Origin: DASUAS01 sp963720765
GTDB lineage: Bacteria; Actinomycetota; Acidimicrobiia; IMCC26256; DASPTH01
Reading direction: 5' to 3'
Assembly: GCA_963720765.1 (NCBI GenBank)
Contig: CAVRGS010000011.1
Span: forward strand, 248,001 to 312,000
DNA: 64,000 nucleotides
The notes below the pieces were generated by a model. The model had not been told where the DNA came from, ran no database searches, and saw nothing but the letters and a program-made list of their open reading frames with translations. This document shows, one piece after another, positions 1 through 8,300 of this stretch; position 1 is the first letter of the stretch; each line of letters opens with the position of its first letter. The position numbers were made by a program, and so were the translations under genes.

Positions 1-2
1 AG

Positions 3-634
3 GACGCCGGGCTCGTCGTCGCCCGACGGCAGGGCCGGGAGAAGTTGCACCACCTCAACCCCGTCCCGATCCGCCTCGTCCACGACCGATGGGTGAGCAA
101 GTACGCCGAACCGTGGGCCGCCGGGCTCAGCGGCCTCAAGCAGGAACTGGAGCACGAGATGGACCCGAAGACGATGGAGGAACCCAAGACGATGGAGAAG
201 GTGTTCGAGATCTACATCAAGACCACGCCCGAGCGGCTGTGGGAGGCGATCACCGACCCCGCCATCCGGGCCAAGTACAACTTCGGCGCCGGTGCACACT
301 CCGACTGGACCGTCGGGCGCACGCATCGAGCTGCAGGCCGGCGAGCTCCTCTTGGGAGAGGGCGACGTGCTGGAGATCGATCCGCCGCGCAAGCTCGTGC
401 ACACGCTGCTGGCTCACTTCAGCCCCGAGGCAGAGACGGAGGGCTTCTCCCGGGTCTCGTGGGAGATCGAGCCGGTCGGCGACTCGTGCCGAGCTGACGC
501 TGGTGCACGACCAGATGCGGGACGGCGCCTGCGAGCAGATCTACGGTGGCTGGCCGATGGTGCTCTCGGGCCTCAAGACCTGGCTCGAGACCGGTGAGCT
601 GCTCACGACGCCGGGGTCGCTCATGTACACCTAG
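3..634 (+). CDS. Fused ArsR-type regulator + SRPBCC (AHSA1-like) protein, 5' end cut by window
   Basis: The first ~50 codons look like the end of an ArsR/SmtB winged helix (the wing segment ARRQGREKLHHLNP followed by a helical tail). Without a stop they run into an SRPBCC/AHSA1 domain (KVFEIYIKTTPERLWEAITD). ArsR and AHSA1 genes are usually adjacent, but fused forms are known. Two frame changes, near 323 and 490, break the SRPBCC part, yet the protein reads well across them to the TAG at 632-634. The first break is repaired by restoring one CG. Ligand unknown; I infer a DNA-binding protein with a built-in small-molecule pocket. Confidence 0.75.
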   Translation, partial: RRARRRPTAGPGEVAPPQPRPDPPRPRPMGEQVRRTVGRRAQRPQAGTGARDGPEDDGGTQDDGEGVRDLHQDHARAAVGGDHRPRHPGQVQLRRRCTLRLDRRAHASSCRPASSSWERATCWRSIRRASSCTRCWLTSAPRQRRRASPGSRGRSSRSATRAELTLVHDQMRDGACEQIYGGWPMVLSGLKTWLETGELLTTPGSLMYT

Positions 635-651
635 CGAACAGGGAGGCACCG

Positions 652-1123
652 ATGCCCGACGAGCAGGATGCGCGAGCCCCGCTACGTCGAACCGGGGTGG
701 TTCACGAACCACGTGTTCAATCCGTCGGTGGCCCTGCTCACCCGGATGGGTGTGAGCGTGTGGGGATCGCGCGAGCTGCGCGTGCGCGGCCGCACGACCG
801 GTGAGTGGCGCACCACGCCGGTGAACCTCCTCACGCACGACGGCGAGCAGTACCTCGTGGCCCCGCGTGGTGTCACGCAGTGGGTGCGCAACCTCCGGGT
901 CGCGACCAACGGCGAGCTGCGCGTCGGCAAGCACACCGACCGGTTCCGCGCCACCGAGGTGATCGACGCCGACAAGGTCCCGATCCTGCGCGCCTACCTG
1001 AAGAGGTGGAAGGCCGAGGTCGGCGTGTTCTTCGACGGCGTGAGTGGCGACTCCCCCGACGCCGACCTGGAGCGCATCGCCCCCGACCACCCGGTCTTCC
1101 GGCTCGAGATCGCCGCTCGATGA
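652..1123 (+). CDS. Nitroreductase/quinone reductase family (DDN-like, F420-dependent) protein
   Basis: About 150 residues with the split beta-barrel pattern of the deazaflavin-dependent nitroreductase (DDN) family: a GRTTGEWRTTPVNLL strand pair, then YLVAPRG and TQWVRNLR, where the family binds F420. Such enzymes transfer hydride from F420H2 to quinones or nitro compounds. GGAGG at 642-646 precedes ATG 652, but that frame leaves the protein after seven codons. Adding one CG near 671 joins it to the long frame; otherwise the start is ATG 668, which has no Shine-Dalgarno. It follows the ArsR-SRPBCC gene by 17 bases, so the two may be cotranscribed. Confidence 0.75.
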
Positions 1124-1174
1124 CTCCGGTGCGGCATCATGGGGCCCACCGGGCGAGCTGAGCGAGAGGACATC

Positions 1175-1501
1175 ATGAGCGGAGAGGTCGCGATCCCCGA
1201 GGACATCGCCGAGCGATACGAGGATTCGCTCGAGCGCGAGCACGAAGCCGAACGGGACCTGCTCAAGGCGCTGGTGAAGTCGATCCTCGTGGCGCTGCCG
1301 ATCATGATCGGCATCTTCGTGCTGATGACGGCGATCGCCATCAGCGACAAGACCGAGTGGTACGTGTGGGTCGGCCTCGGCGTCGGCCTGGGCGTGGTCG
1401 GCGCCGGCCTCCTCGGCGCGCTCGCCGGCGCCACCCTCAACGCGCACAAGCTCGACGACGTCGACCGCATCACCGCCGGGCTCGAGCCCGAGGCGCCCTG
1501 A
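1175..1501 (+). CDS. Small two-helix membrane protein, unknown function
   Basis: 108 residues starting at ATG 1175 behind GAGAGGA. An acidic, helical N-terminus (~35 residues, rich in Glu and Arg) precedes two hydrophobic segments: ALVKSILVALPIMIGIFVLM and a Gly/Val-rich one (VWVGLGVGLGVVGAGLLGAL). The tail is short and charged. No family recognised. It sits on the same strand after the DDN-like gene and is convergent with the next gene. Confidence 0.65.
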   Translation: MSGEVAIPEDIAERYEDSLEREHEAERDLLKALVKSILVALPIMIGIFVLMTAIAISDKTEWYVWVGLGVGLGVVGAGLLGALAGATLNAHKLDDVDRITAGLEPEAP

Positions 1502-1522
1502 CCACAGCGCAACCGTCGGCGG

Positions 1523-2300
1523 TCAGAGGGTCGTGAGCCGGCCGATCAGGTCGGTGGGCAGGTACGCGGCGCGTGAGCGCGTCCAGGACTGGTTCGACTC
1601 CGGGTCGTACACCGTCGGCAGCGTCACACCCTTCGGCACCGCGGCGTCGGTCATGCCTGCCTTGCGGGCGGTGAGCACGCAGCGCACCGCGTGATCGGAG
1701 AATCCGATCACGCCAACGGTGCCGAGCTTCGCCCCCGCAGCCTGGGCCTTGCTCACCACCTGCTCGGCGACGCCGGCAGTGCTGAGGTACGTGACGGTAC
1801 CGTCGGCGTCGGTGACCGGGTCGATCGACGTGACGCCCTCGACACCCGCGGCTTGGAGCAGCTTCGCGATCTCGGTCTGCGCGTACACCGGCACGTCGTG
1901 CCTGCGCGACGAAGCGTTCCACTGCCTTGGCCATCGCCGTGTTCGCCGGGCTGGGCAGCAATCCGCCGTCGGGGCCGACGCGGTTGCCGAAGGCAAAGAC
2001 CACCAGGCTGTCGACCTTCTTGTCACCGATGCGCGGCGGTTTGTACGCGAGGAACGGCGACGTGGCCACCTCGGTGAGCGGCACTCTCGCCTCGAGTGAT
2101 GTGATCGTCGCGTCGCTCAACCCCGCAACGACCTGCCGCGCGAGCGCGGCGTCGCCGTACTCCTTGGCGAAGCGTTGCGTGAGCGCGGTGCGGTAGTCGA
2201 CGGGCGCGGTCGTGGTGGTGGATTTCGCGGAGGCGGCGTTGGCGAGGAGCGTGAGCGCGACCACCGCCAGCACGATCATCGCGGATCCCCGTCTGCGCAC
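1523..2300 (-). CDS. Secreted DUF218/YdcF-like protein (frame break)
   Basis: Begins with a signal peptide (MRRRGSAMIVLAVVALTLLA...ASA). The mature part has SLVVFAFGNRVGPDGGLLPS, then PVYAQTEIAKLL and GTVGVIGFSDHAVRCVLTAR. The order of a strand-G motif, an N-x-T-x-x-A helix (NTAMAKAV) and a later strand-plus-helix is reminiscent of the DUF218/YdcF/SanA fold, a tentative match. The frame changes near 1901, and restoring one GC pair in VAQ-A-HDVPVYAQ gives one continuous protein of about 260 residues. It could be an exported envelope protein; substrate unknown. Confidence 0.55.
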
Positions 2301-2336
2301 GACGAGAACCTAACCGTCGGCCCTGAGCGCGAGGGG

Positions 2337-3911
2337 TCAGCGGCCCGGTTCCTCCAACCGCTCCCGGATGGCGCGCTTGTCGGGCTTGCCGGAGCCGAGC
2401 CACGGGACGTCGGCCTCGTCCCACACGTCGATGCGGGTCGGCACCTTGTACGAGGAGATCTGCTCGCGGGCCCGCCGGGCGATGTCGTCGGGATCGAGCG
2501 TGTGTCCCCTCGCCGGCACGAGCACCGCGGCCACCTGCTCACCGAACTCGGGATGGGGCATGCCGAGCACGAACGCGTAGAGCACCTCGTCGAACTCCTC
2601 CTCGAGGAACAGTTCGACCTCACGCGGCGCGACGTTGGCGCCGCGTGACTTCACCATCTCGGTCGTGCGCCCCACGAACCAGGCGCGCCCGTCGTGCAGG
2701 AAGACGCGGTCGCCGGTGTGGAACCAGCCGTCGGCGTCGAACACGTCGGCGCGTTCCTGCTTGTAGTACCCGTGCATGAGGCCGTAGCCGCGCACCCAGA
2801 GCTCACCCTCTTCGCCGTCGGCCACGTCGGCACCGGTGTCGGGATCGACGACGCGGTGGCCGACCGAGCCGATGTTGCCGACGGTCTCGCTCATGCCGCG
2901 GTGCGCGGGGATGCCCGGCACGGGACCGCCGACCAGCGCCACGTCGGCGGGGCCCACGGTGAGGCCGGGGATGTCGCCCAGGGTGCGGCCGGCGAACGAC
3001 GGGTGATCACGCATGGCCTGGAGGAGCGTGGGCCAGCCGAGCACGTGCGTGGCCCGAGCCTGCTCGATGAGGTCGAGTGCAGCTGCCGGATCGAAGCGCT
3101 CGGTGACGAGGACCGTGGCGCCCGTCTGGAGGGCGGCACCGAGGATCAGCGTGCCGCCGATCCAGAAGAACGGGAACGCGCAGAAGAAGCGCGGCGGGGT
3201 GCCGTCCGCGGTCTGCAGCACGGCGAGCGCAGCGGTCGCGCGCACCACGGTGCCGTGCGTGTGCACGACCCCTTTGGGGTCGGCGCTCGAGCCCGACGTG
3301 TAGGTGACCTGCGCGAGGTCGGCCGGCATCACCTCGGCTTCGACCCCGCGCAGCAGGTCGTCGGTCACCGCGGCGTCGGCGACCCCGTCGAAGTCGAGCG
3401 GTGTCGCCCAGACACGGTCCGGATCGTCCGTGAGCCACAGCGCGCGCAGCGACGGCGTCTCGGGCAGGAAGAGGCGCGGGCCGGTGGCGTCGGCGAGGCC
3501 GGGCACGCTCGCTTCGAGCATCTCCTGCATGTCGCGACCCAGGACCACGCGTGCGGTCAACAGCGTGTCGATGTCACCGATGCGCAGCACCTTGCGGATC
3601 TCCGCCGGGCGGTAGGTCGTCGCCAGTGGCATCACCAGGGCGCCGATGCGACTCGCCGCCAGCCACGCCACCACCCAGTCCTGCCCGTACGGGAAGTACA
3701 CGCCGACGCGCGTCCCCTTGCCCATGCCCGCCGCGAGCATGCGCCGGGCGAGACGGCCCGACTCCTCCTCCGCCTGCGCGTACGTCATGTGGCGGTCGGG
3801 CGTCACGACGAAGTCGTGATCGGGCCACCGCGCGACCGCATGGTGCAGCGCCTCCCCGACCGTCGGCCGGAACGGCACCTCCGGCGGCTCGGGTGCGGTC
3901 GGTGCACTCAC
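2337..3911 (-). CDS. Class I adenylate-forming acyl-CoA synthetase (AMP-binding)
   Basis: 524 residues, normal length for a fatty-acid/aryl-CoA ligase. Visible motifs: the Thr/Ser/Gly-rich ATP loop YTSGSSADPKGVVHTHG (~residue 205), the hinge region GWFHTGDRV, VKSRGANVAPREVE, and the C-terminal catalytic Lys in GSGKPDKRAIRERL. It should activate a carboxylic acid to acyl-AMP and then acyl-CoA; the exact acid cannot be read from the sequence. The start is GTG 3911, which overlaps the TGA of the upstream DUF2505 gene in GTGA, implying translational coupling. An ATG farther upstream would lie inside that gene and is rejected. Confidence 0.9.
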   Translation of the reverse strand: MSAPTAPEPPEVPFRPTVGEALHHAVARWPDHDFVVTPDRHMTYAQAEEESGRLARRMLAAGMGKGTRVGVYFPYGQDWVVAWLAASRIGALVMPLATTYRPAEIRKVLRIGDIDTLLTARVVLGRDMQEMLEASVPGLADATGPRLFLPETPSLRALWLTDDPDRVWATPLDFDGVADAAVTDDLLRGVEAEVMPADLAQVTYTSGSSADPKGVVHTHGTVVRATAALAVLQTADGTPPRFFCAFPFFWIGGTLILGAALQTGATVLVTERFDPAAALDLIEQARATHVLGWPTLLQAMRDHPSFAGRTLGDIPGLTVGPADVALVGGPVPGIPAHRGMSETVGNIGSVGHRVVDPDTGADVADGEEGELWVRGYGLMHGYYKQERADVFDADGWFHTGDRVFLHDGRAWFVGRTTEMVKSRGANVAPREVELFLEEEFDEVLYAFVLGMPHPEFGEQVAAVLVPARGHTLDPDDIARRAREQISSYKVPTRIDVWDEADVPWLGSGKPDKRAIRERLEEPGR

Positions 3912-4396
3912 CGCGCGAGCTCGGCCGTCACCGCGTCGGCTTCGACGTCGAGGCGACGGGCGAGGCCGGGGACGATCGCCTTCTCCGCTTTGGCGCCGAC
4001 GAGTGGGATCTTGATGCGGAACTCGCCGCTGATCACCCGTCGGCACGACATGTCGCCGGACGCGACGATGCGGACGGTCGCGGCGCCATCGGCCCGACCA
4101 CCCACGCCGTCAGCCGAGAAGCCGAGCGTGCCCATGCCGGTCGAGACGTCGACGCGCAGGTCCTGCACCCACGTGAGCTTGCGTCCGCCGACGATCCTCT
4201 GCGCGATCGGATCGAGCTGACCGATGTATGCGTAGCGGAGCGTGAGACGATGCGACGCGCCATCGACCTCGTGCGCGACCACGTCGGGACGCGCCAGGTC
4301 GGGCAGGTCGAGCCGGGTCTGGAACGCGGGGTCGCTCATGATGGTCGCCACCCGTTCGACGGTCCCCGCGAACCCGTGCTCACGCTCGAAGTGCAC
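3908..4396 (-). CDS. DUF2505 family protein
   Basis: 162 residues resembling the DUF2505 family, SRPBCC-fold proteins common in actinobacteria: VERVATIMSDPAFQTRLD near the N-terminus, an ASHRLTLRYAY strand, and GEFRIKIPLVGAKAEKAIV followed by a C-terminal helix. GTG 4396 with an upstream AGAAGG box gives the usual family length; an upstream ATG at 4459 would add 21 non-conserved residues. It probably binds a hydrophobic ligand. The next gene, the acyl-CoA synthetase, overlaps its stop by 4 bases. Confidence 0.7.
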   Translation of the reverse strand: MHFEREHGFAGTVERVATIMSDPAFQTRLDLPDLARPDVVAHEVDGASHRLTLRYAYIGQLDPIAQRIVGGRKLTWVQDLRVDVSTGMGTLGFSADGVGGRADGAATVRIVASGDMSCRRVISGEFRIKIPLVGAKAEKAIVPGLARRLDVEADAVTAELAR

Positions 4397-4476
4397 ACCA
4401 CCTTCTACCAACCCGGCCGATGCACTGAGCGAACACAGGGCCGACTGTGGCGCCGGCACCGTGGGGGGAGTGCGGG

Positions 4477-5433
4477 TCAGCGGTAGGCGTCGGGGTCCAG
4501 CGGCCCGTCACTCCCGTGAGAGTCGGCGATGAACCGCCAGACCTGCGGACGGGAGCCGTCGACGTCGGTGAAGCCGTAGGCCTCCGCGAGCTCGCCCGAC
4601 GTCACCGAACGTTGGTTCCAGCGCGTGCGTTCGGGGTCTGCTGCCAGCGCGGCGACCGCGCGTCCGACGTAGCGCGGCGACTCCGAGACCAGGAAGTCGG
4701 GCGGACCCGTGTAGTCACGCCAGTTGTCCTCGGTGGTCTGGAAGGCCTCGAGCATCATCTCGGAACGCAGGAAGCCGGGCGTGATCGCGACCGCGGTGCC
4801 ACCGACGCCCGCGAGCTCGTGGCCCTGCGAGAACGCGAGCCGGTTCACGCTCACCTTGGCCAGGTCGTAGAACACCGAGATGCGGTACTCGTTCGCGTTG
4901 TAGTCGGTGGTGCCGTCGGTGACCTCGACCACCAACCCGCCCGGGCGCTCCACGAGGAGCGGCAACAGGTGGTGTGACGTGATCAGGTGGGTGTCGATGG
5001 CGAGCCGCAGGATGCGCAGCCCGGCGTCGAGGTCGAGCTCCCAGATCGGCGTCTCCCAGTGCGTGGGGTCTCCCTTGAGGAGCTCGGCCCCCCAGATGTC
5101 GTTCACCAGCACGTCGAGGCGGCCCTGCTCGGCGCGCACCCGCGCCGCGAGCGACTCGACCTGCGCGGGATCGAGGTGGTCGACCGCGGCTGGGAGGCCC
5201 TCCCCGCCCAGCGCCGTCACCTGCTCGGCGGTCTCCTCGATGGTCTCGGGCCGGTCGTAGTCGGAGCGCAACGCCCTGACCCGACTGCTCCGCCCGGTGC
5301 AGTAGACGGTCGCGCCGGCCTCGCCGAGTGCGAGGGCGATCCCGCGCCCGGCACCGCGAGTCGCGCCCGCGACCACCGCCACGCGGCCGCGCAGCGCGTC
5401 GGGGGCAGGCGACCAGACCTCGGACCGGGACAT
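4477..5433 (-). CDS. SDR family oxidoreductase
   Basis: 318 residues. The Rossmann nucleotide motif is GATRGAGRGIA near residue 25, with CTGRSSR after the second strand, which suggests NADP. Then come LVNDIWGAE (in place of NNAG) and the catalytic pair YDLAK (YxxxK) in ISVFYDLAKVSVNRLA. It is somewhat longer than a classical SDR, with a C-terminal extension after AITPGFLRSEMM. ATG 5433 is chosen; GTG 5451 is possible. The gene is divergent from the SHOCT membrane protein. Substrate unknown. Confidence 0.85.
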   Translation of the reverse strand: MSRSEVWSPAPDALRGRVAVVAGATRGAGRGIALALGEAGATVYCTGRSSRVRALRSDYDRPETIEETAEQVTALGGEGLPAAVDHLDPAQVESLAARVRAEQGRLDVLVNDIWGAELLKGDPTHWETPIWELDLDAGLRILRLAIDTHLITSHHLLPLLVERPGGLVVEVTDGTTDYNANEYRISVFYDLAKVSVNRLAFSQGHELAGVGGTAVAITPGFLRSEMMLEAFQTTEDNWRDYTGPPDFLVSESPRYVGRAVAALAADPERTRWNQRSVTSGELAEAYGFTDVDGSRPQVWRFIADSHGSDGPLDPDAYR

Positions 5434-5491
5434 GGCGAGCGAGTCTGCCACGGTCGTTGCGTCGCGCGGCCGGATCGAACAGGATCACCCG

Positions 5492-6274
5492 ATGGCTCTG
5501 GGCGTCGACGGCATGCGCGCGAGCAAGGTCGCGTGGAAGGCGATCTGCCTCACGCTCGGCACCGCGATCTTCATCTTCTGCCTCACGCTGCTCTACGAGT
5601 CGATGCGTGCGGTGATGGACGTCGGCGGCGCATGCGCGTCGGGCGGGGCCTACGAGATCCGCCAAGCCTGCCCGAAGGGCGTCGGCTGGGTGATGCCGGT
5701 GGCGATCTTCGGCATGTGCTTCGCCGGCATCTTCACCTTCCTCGGTGTGTTCCCCGGCGGCGGACCGCGCCCGTACGTGTTCTCGTGGTCGGCGCTGTTC
5801 CTCGCGCTCGGCTGGAACTTCCTCGACTACGGCTTCAACCCGCCGGGCGGCGGCGGCAGCGTCGCGGGCTGGTGGGTCTGCGGGATCATCTTCGTCGTCA
5901 TGGGCGGCGCGCCGCTGCTCTTCCTGCTCTCGCCCCGCGCCGCGCGCTGGGCGCTGTGGGGGCCGAACTCCCAGCGGGCCGACGACCACCTCCACCCCTA
6001 CAGGCCGCCTCCCGTCCGAACGCCGAAGCCCGAGGCCCCCGTCGCGTCGACGGTGCACGCGTCCGCGCCGTACGCACGCCCCGTACCCACGCTCGTGCCC
6101 GAACCCGCTCCCCCGTCTCCGACGTCGCCGTCGACGTACGAGCCACCCGAGACCAGCCGTGCGGGGCTGGTCGATCGCCTCGCGACACTCGCCGATCTGC
6201 GCGAGCGCGGCATGCTCGACGACGACGAGTACGAACGCGCCAAGCACGCCGTCCTGGGCGAGGAGACGTCATGA
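5492..6274 (+). CDS. Membrane protein with C-terminal SHOCT domain
   Basis: About 260 residues from ATG 5492. Four hydrophobic segments lie in the first ~150 residues (AICLTLGTAIFIFCLTLLY, VGWVMPVAIFGMCFAGIFTF, FSWSALFLALGWNFL, WVCGIIFVVMGGAPLLFLL). A Pro-rich linker of ~70 residues follows, then a SHOCT motif (LADLRERGMLDDDEYERAK) at the end. SHOCT is a short oligomerisation/anchoring module. Its stop overlaps the start of the next 32-residue gene in ATGA, so the two are probably made together. Confidence 0.75.
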   Translation: MALGVDGMRASKVAWKAICLTLGTAIFIFCLTLLYESMRAVMDVGGACASGGAYEIRQACPKGVGWVMPVAIFGMCFAGIFTFLGVFPGGGPRPYVFSWSALFLALGWNFLDYGFNPPGGGGSVAGWWVCGIIFVVMGGAPLLFLLSPRAARWALWGPNSQRADDHLHPYRPPPVRTPKPEAPVASTVHASAPYARPVPTLVPEPAPPSPTSPSTYEPPETSRAGLVDRLATLADLRERGMLDDDEYERAKHAVLGEETS

Positions 6275-6369
6275 CCACGCAGATGCGCGTCGTCCTGCTG
6301 CTGCTCCAGGTCGTCGCGATCGCGGTCGGCATCTGGCTCGGCGTCATCGTGTGGAACGCCGTGTCGTAG
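6271..6369 (+). CDS. 32-residue single-helix membrane peptide
   Basis: ATG 6271 overlaps the previous stop in ATGA and the frame ends at TAG 6367-6369. The peptide is basic at its start (MTTQMR) followed by one long hydrophobic helix (VVLLLLQVVAIAVGIWLGVI) and a short tail. Its size, coupling to the SHOCT membrane protein and clean transmembrane profile suggest a real microprotein, perhaps a partner of that protein. No homologue recognised. Confidence 0.55.
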   Translation: MTTQMRVVLLLLQVVAIAVGIWLGVIVWNAVS

Positions 6370-6399
6370 GTCGACAGCGTGAGTGGTAGACCTCGGGAC

Positions 6400-7221
6400 A
6401 TGCGCTTCGGACTCGACATGGCCCAGCAACGCGTCCCGTGGTCGGAGGTGGCCGCACGCGCCAAGTTCGCCGACGAGCTCGGCTTCGACGGCGTGTGGGG
6501 CTTCGACCACTTCCAGCCGATGTACGGCGAAGGACCCGGTGAGTGCTTCGAGGGCAACACGACGCTTGCCGCGCTCACCGGGCTGACCGAGCGCGTCCGT
6601 CTCGGTCTGCTCGTCACCGGCATGACCTACCGCCACCCCGCGGTGTTCGCGGCCGAGGCCATCACCATCGATCACGCGTCGGGCGGACGGCTCGAGCTGT
6701 CGTACGGCGCCGCATGGTTCGAGGCCGAGCACCGTCAGCTCGGGATCCCGTTTCCGGCGACGAAGGATCGCATCGACGCGTTCGAGGAGGCGATCCAGAT
6801 CCTGCGCGGCCTGCTCACGACCGACGACTTCTCGTTCGAGGGCCAGCACTTCACGGTCGACCACGCCACGCTCAACCCGAAGCCGGTGCAGCAGCCGCAC
6901 CCGCCGATCTGGGTGGGCGCGTCGGGCGAGAAGCGCACCATGCCGATCGCGGCGCGCTACGCCGACGTGTGGCACTGCTTCGGCGGCACCCGCGAGCTCT
7001 CGGAGAAGTCGGCGAAGCTCAGCGCGATGGCCGAGGCTGCCGGGCGTGACCCGTCCGAGATCACGCGCGCCGCGTCGCTGTCGCTCGAGGACGACGCCGA
7101 CACCATCGACCGACGCGTCGCGGGGTGGGACGAAGCCGGCTTCGGCTACCTCGTGTGCGGCTGGCCGGCGGGTGGACGCGCGCAGATCGAGGCGTTCGCG
7201 GCGCGCCACCTCGGCGGCTGA
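6400..7221 (+). CDS. LLM class F420-dependent oxidoreductase
   Basis: 273 residues of luciferase-like TIM-barrel type: MRFGLDMAQQ at strand 1, FADELGFDGVWGFDHF, TERVRLGLLVTGMTYRHPA and ASGGRLELSYGAAWFEAEH (the canonical GR-x-x-L-x-x-GAGW region with S-Y-G-A-A-W). Then PHPPIWVGASGEKR follows. Actinobacterial relatives use F420H2 to reduce or oxidise alcohols, ketones or enones. ATG 6400 matches the usual first strand; GTG 6379 would add seven residues. Confidence 0.85.
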   Translation: MRFGLDMAQQRVPWSEVAARAKFADELGFDGVWGFDHFQPMYGEGPGECFEGNTTLAALTGLTERVRLGLLVTGMTYRHPAVFAAEAITIDHASGGRLELSYGAAWFEAEHRQLGIPFPATKDRIDAFEEAIQILRGLLTTDDFSFEGQHFTVDHATLNPKPVQQPHPPIWVGASGEKRTMPIAARYADVWHCFGGTRELSEKSAKLSAMAEAAGRDPSEITRAASLSLEDDADTIDRRVAGWDEAGFGYLVCGWPAGGRAQIEAFAARHLGG

Positions 7222-7251
7222 CCAGGCAACCCGACGGCCGGGGCCCTCCCA

Positions 7252-7265
7252 CCGCCCGAAGGCGG
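7252..7265. terminator. Small hairpin between convergent genes
   Basis: CCGCC-CGAA-GGCGG forms a 5-bp stem with a CGAA tetraloop in the 51-base gap between the ends of the LLM gene (+) and the SDR gene (-). It could terminate transcription from both sides. There is no T tract, and such a short GC stem is common by chance here. Confidence 0.25.
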
Positions 7266-7272
7266 CCTCAGC

Positions 7273-8085
7273 TCAGGTCGCGTCGACCTTGAGCTTCAAC
7301 TGGTCGACGCTCGAGCCGCCGTCGACCGCGATCACCTGACCCGAGATGAACCGAGCCGCGGGGCTGCAGAAGTACATCACCATGTGGGCGATGTCGGCGC
7401 CGTGGCCGACGACGCCGACCGGGTTGTTGGCGCGGCGACCTTCGCTGCTCGGGACCGCCTCCGCGAATCGCTTCACGCCCTCGGTGTTGTCGATGTAGCC
7501 CGGCGCGACCGCGTTGACCCGGATGCCGTACGGCCCCCACTCCACCGCCGCGGTGCGGGTGAACGAGTCGACGCCCGCCTTCGCCGCGGCGACGTGGGCC
7601 TGCATCGCCGCGCCCTTCATCTCGAACGGCGCGGTGATGTTGACGATGTTGCCGCCGTGCTCGCGGAGCCAGGCGTCGAACGTCGCCTTCGACACGTTGT
7701 AGGTGCCGAGCAGGTCGATGTCGACCACAGCTTTGAACCCGTTGGGCGAGATCGACGTCATCATCGCCGGGAAGTTGCCGGCCGCGTTGTTCACCACGAC
7801 GTCGAGCTGGCCGTAGTGAGCGAGCAGGCCGTCGACCACCCGCTGCACCGCGCCCGCGTCGCGCACGTCGCAGGTGTCGAACCACACGTCGATGCCGTCG
7901 GCTTCGAGCTCTGACTTCGCGGCCTCGAGCACGTCCTGCTTCCGGCTGGCGATGGCGATGCGCGCGCCGGCATTGCCGAAGCTGCGGCAGATCTCCTTGC
8001 CGATGCCGGTGGCGCCGCCGGTGACGAACACCACCTGGCCGGCGAACAATTCGGATGCGAACGGAGAGGGAGGCGCGTCGCTCAT
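7273..8085 (-). CDS. SDR family protein, 2,4-dienoyl-CoA reductase-like
   Basis: 270 residues. TGGATGIGKEI is the cofactor motif, IASRKQDVLEAAKSEL and DTCDVRD follow, and NNAAGNF is the NNAG element. At the active site the usual Tyr of YxxxK is absent: QAHVAAAKAGVDSFTR has His where Tyr should be. The same replacement with a retained Lys is a mark of the DECR branch (2,4-dienoyl-CoA reductases), and EWGPYGIRVNAVAPG matches that branch too. It would reduce a trans-2,4-dienoyl-CoA with NADPH during unsaturated fatty-acid beta-oxidation. ATG 8085 has GGAGAGGGAGGCG-type purines only on the other strand, so the start is chosen by alignment. Confidence 0.8.
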   Translation of the reverse strand: MSDAPPSPFASELFAGQVVFVTGGATGIGKEICRSFGNAGARIAIASRKQDVLEAAKSELEADGIDVWFDTCDVRDAGAVQRVVDGLLAHYGQLDVVVNNAAGNFPAMMTSISPNGFKAVVDIDLLGTYNVSKATFDAWLREHGGNIVNITAPFEMKGAAMQAHVAAAKAGVDSFTRTAAVEWGPYGIRVNAVAPGYIDNTEGVKRFAEAVPSSEGRRANNPVGVVGHGADIAHMVMYFCSPAARFISGQVIAVDGGSSVDQLKLKVDAT

Positions 8086-8124
8086 GCCCGCATCCTCGCG
8101 GAGCGGAGACCGCCGCCGCTACTG

Positions 8125-8291
8125 CTACCGGTCGTGGACCACCGGCACGACGTCGAAGTCGGCGCGCACATCGGCGAGGGGACGCTCGGCCCCGAGTGCT
8201 GCTCGGGGGTACCGCCGTCACCGGCGTCGATCGCGCCCAGCACGATCCGCGCGACGGACACGGACAGTTCCTCGGGAACGGTTCGCGGCAT
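8125..8291 (-). CDS. Possible small gene with one frame break, unrecognised
   Basis: From ATG 8291 the frame reads MPRTVPEELSVSVARIVLGA and continues IDAGDGG. A frame change near 8208 leads to a plausible end (GAERPLADVRADFDVVPVVH, stop TAG at 8125-8127). Codon usage on both sides looks coding. Total about 56 residues. I do not recognise it; it may also be non-coding. Confidence 0.25.
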
Positions 8292-8300
8292 TGGGGAACG

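Noticed and set aside
2694..4220. Long plus-strand frame opposite the acyl-CoA synthetase
   Set aside because: Mirror of the true gene; Arg/Gly/Ala-biased composition with no family resemblance, common in GC-rich DNA.
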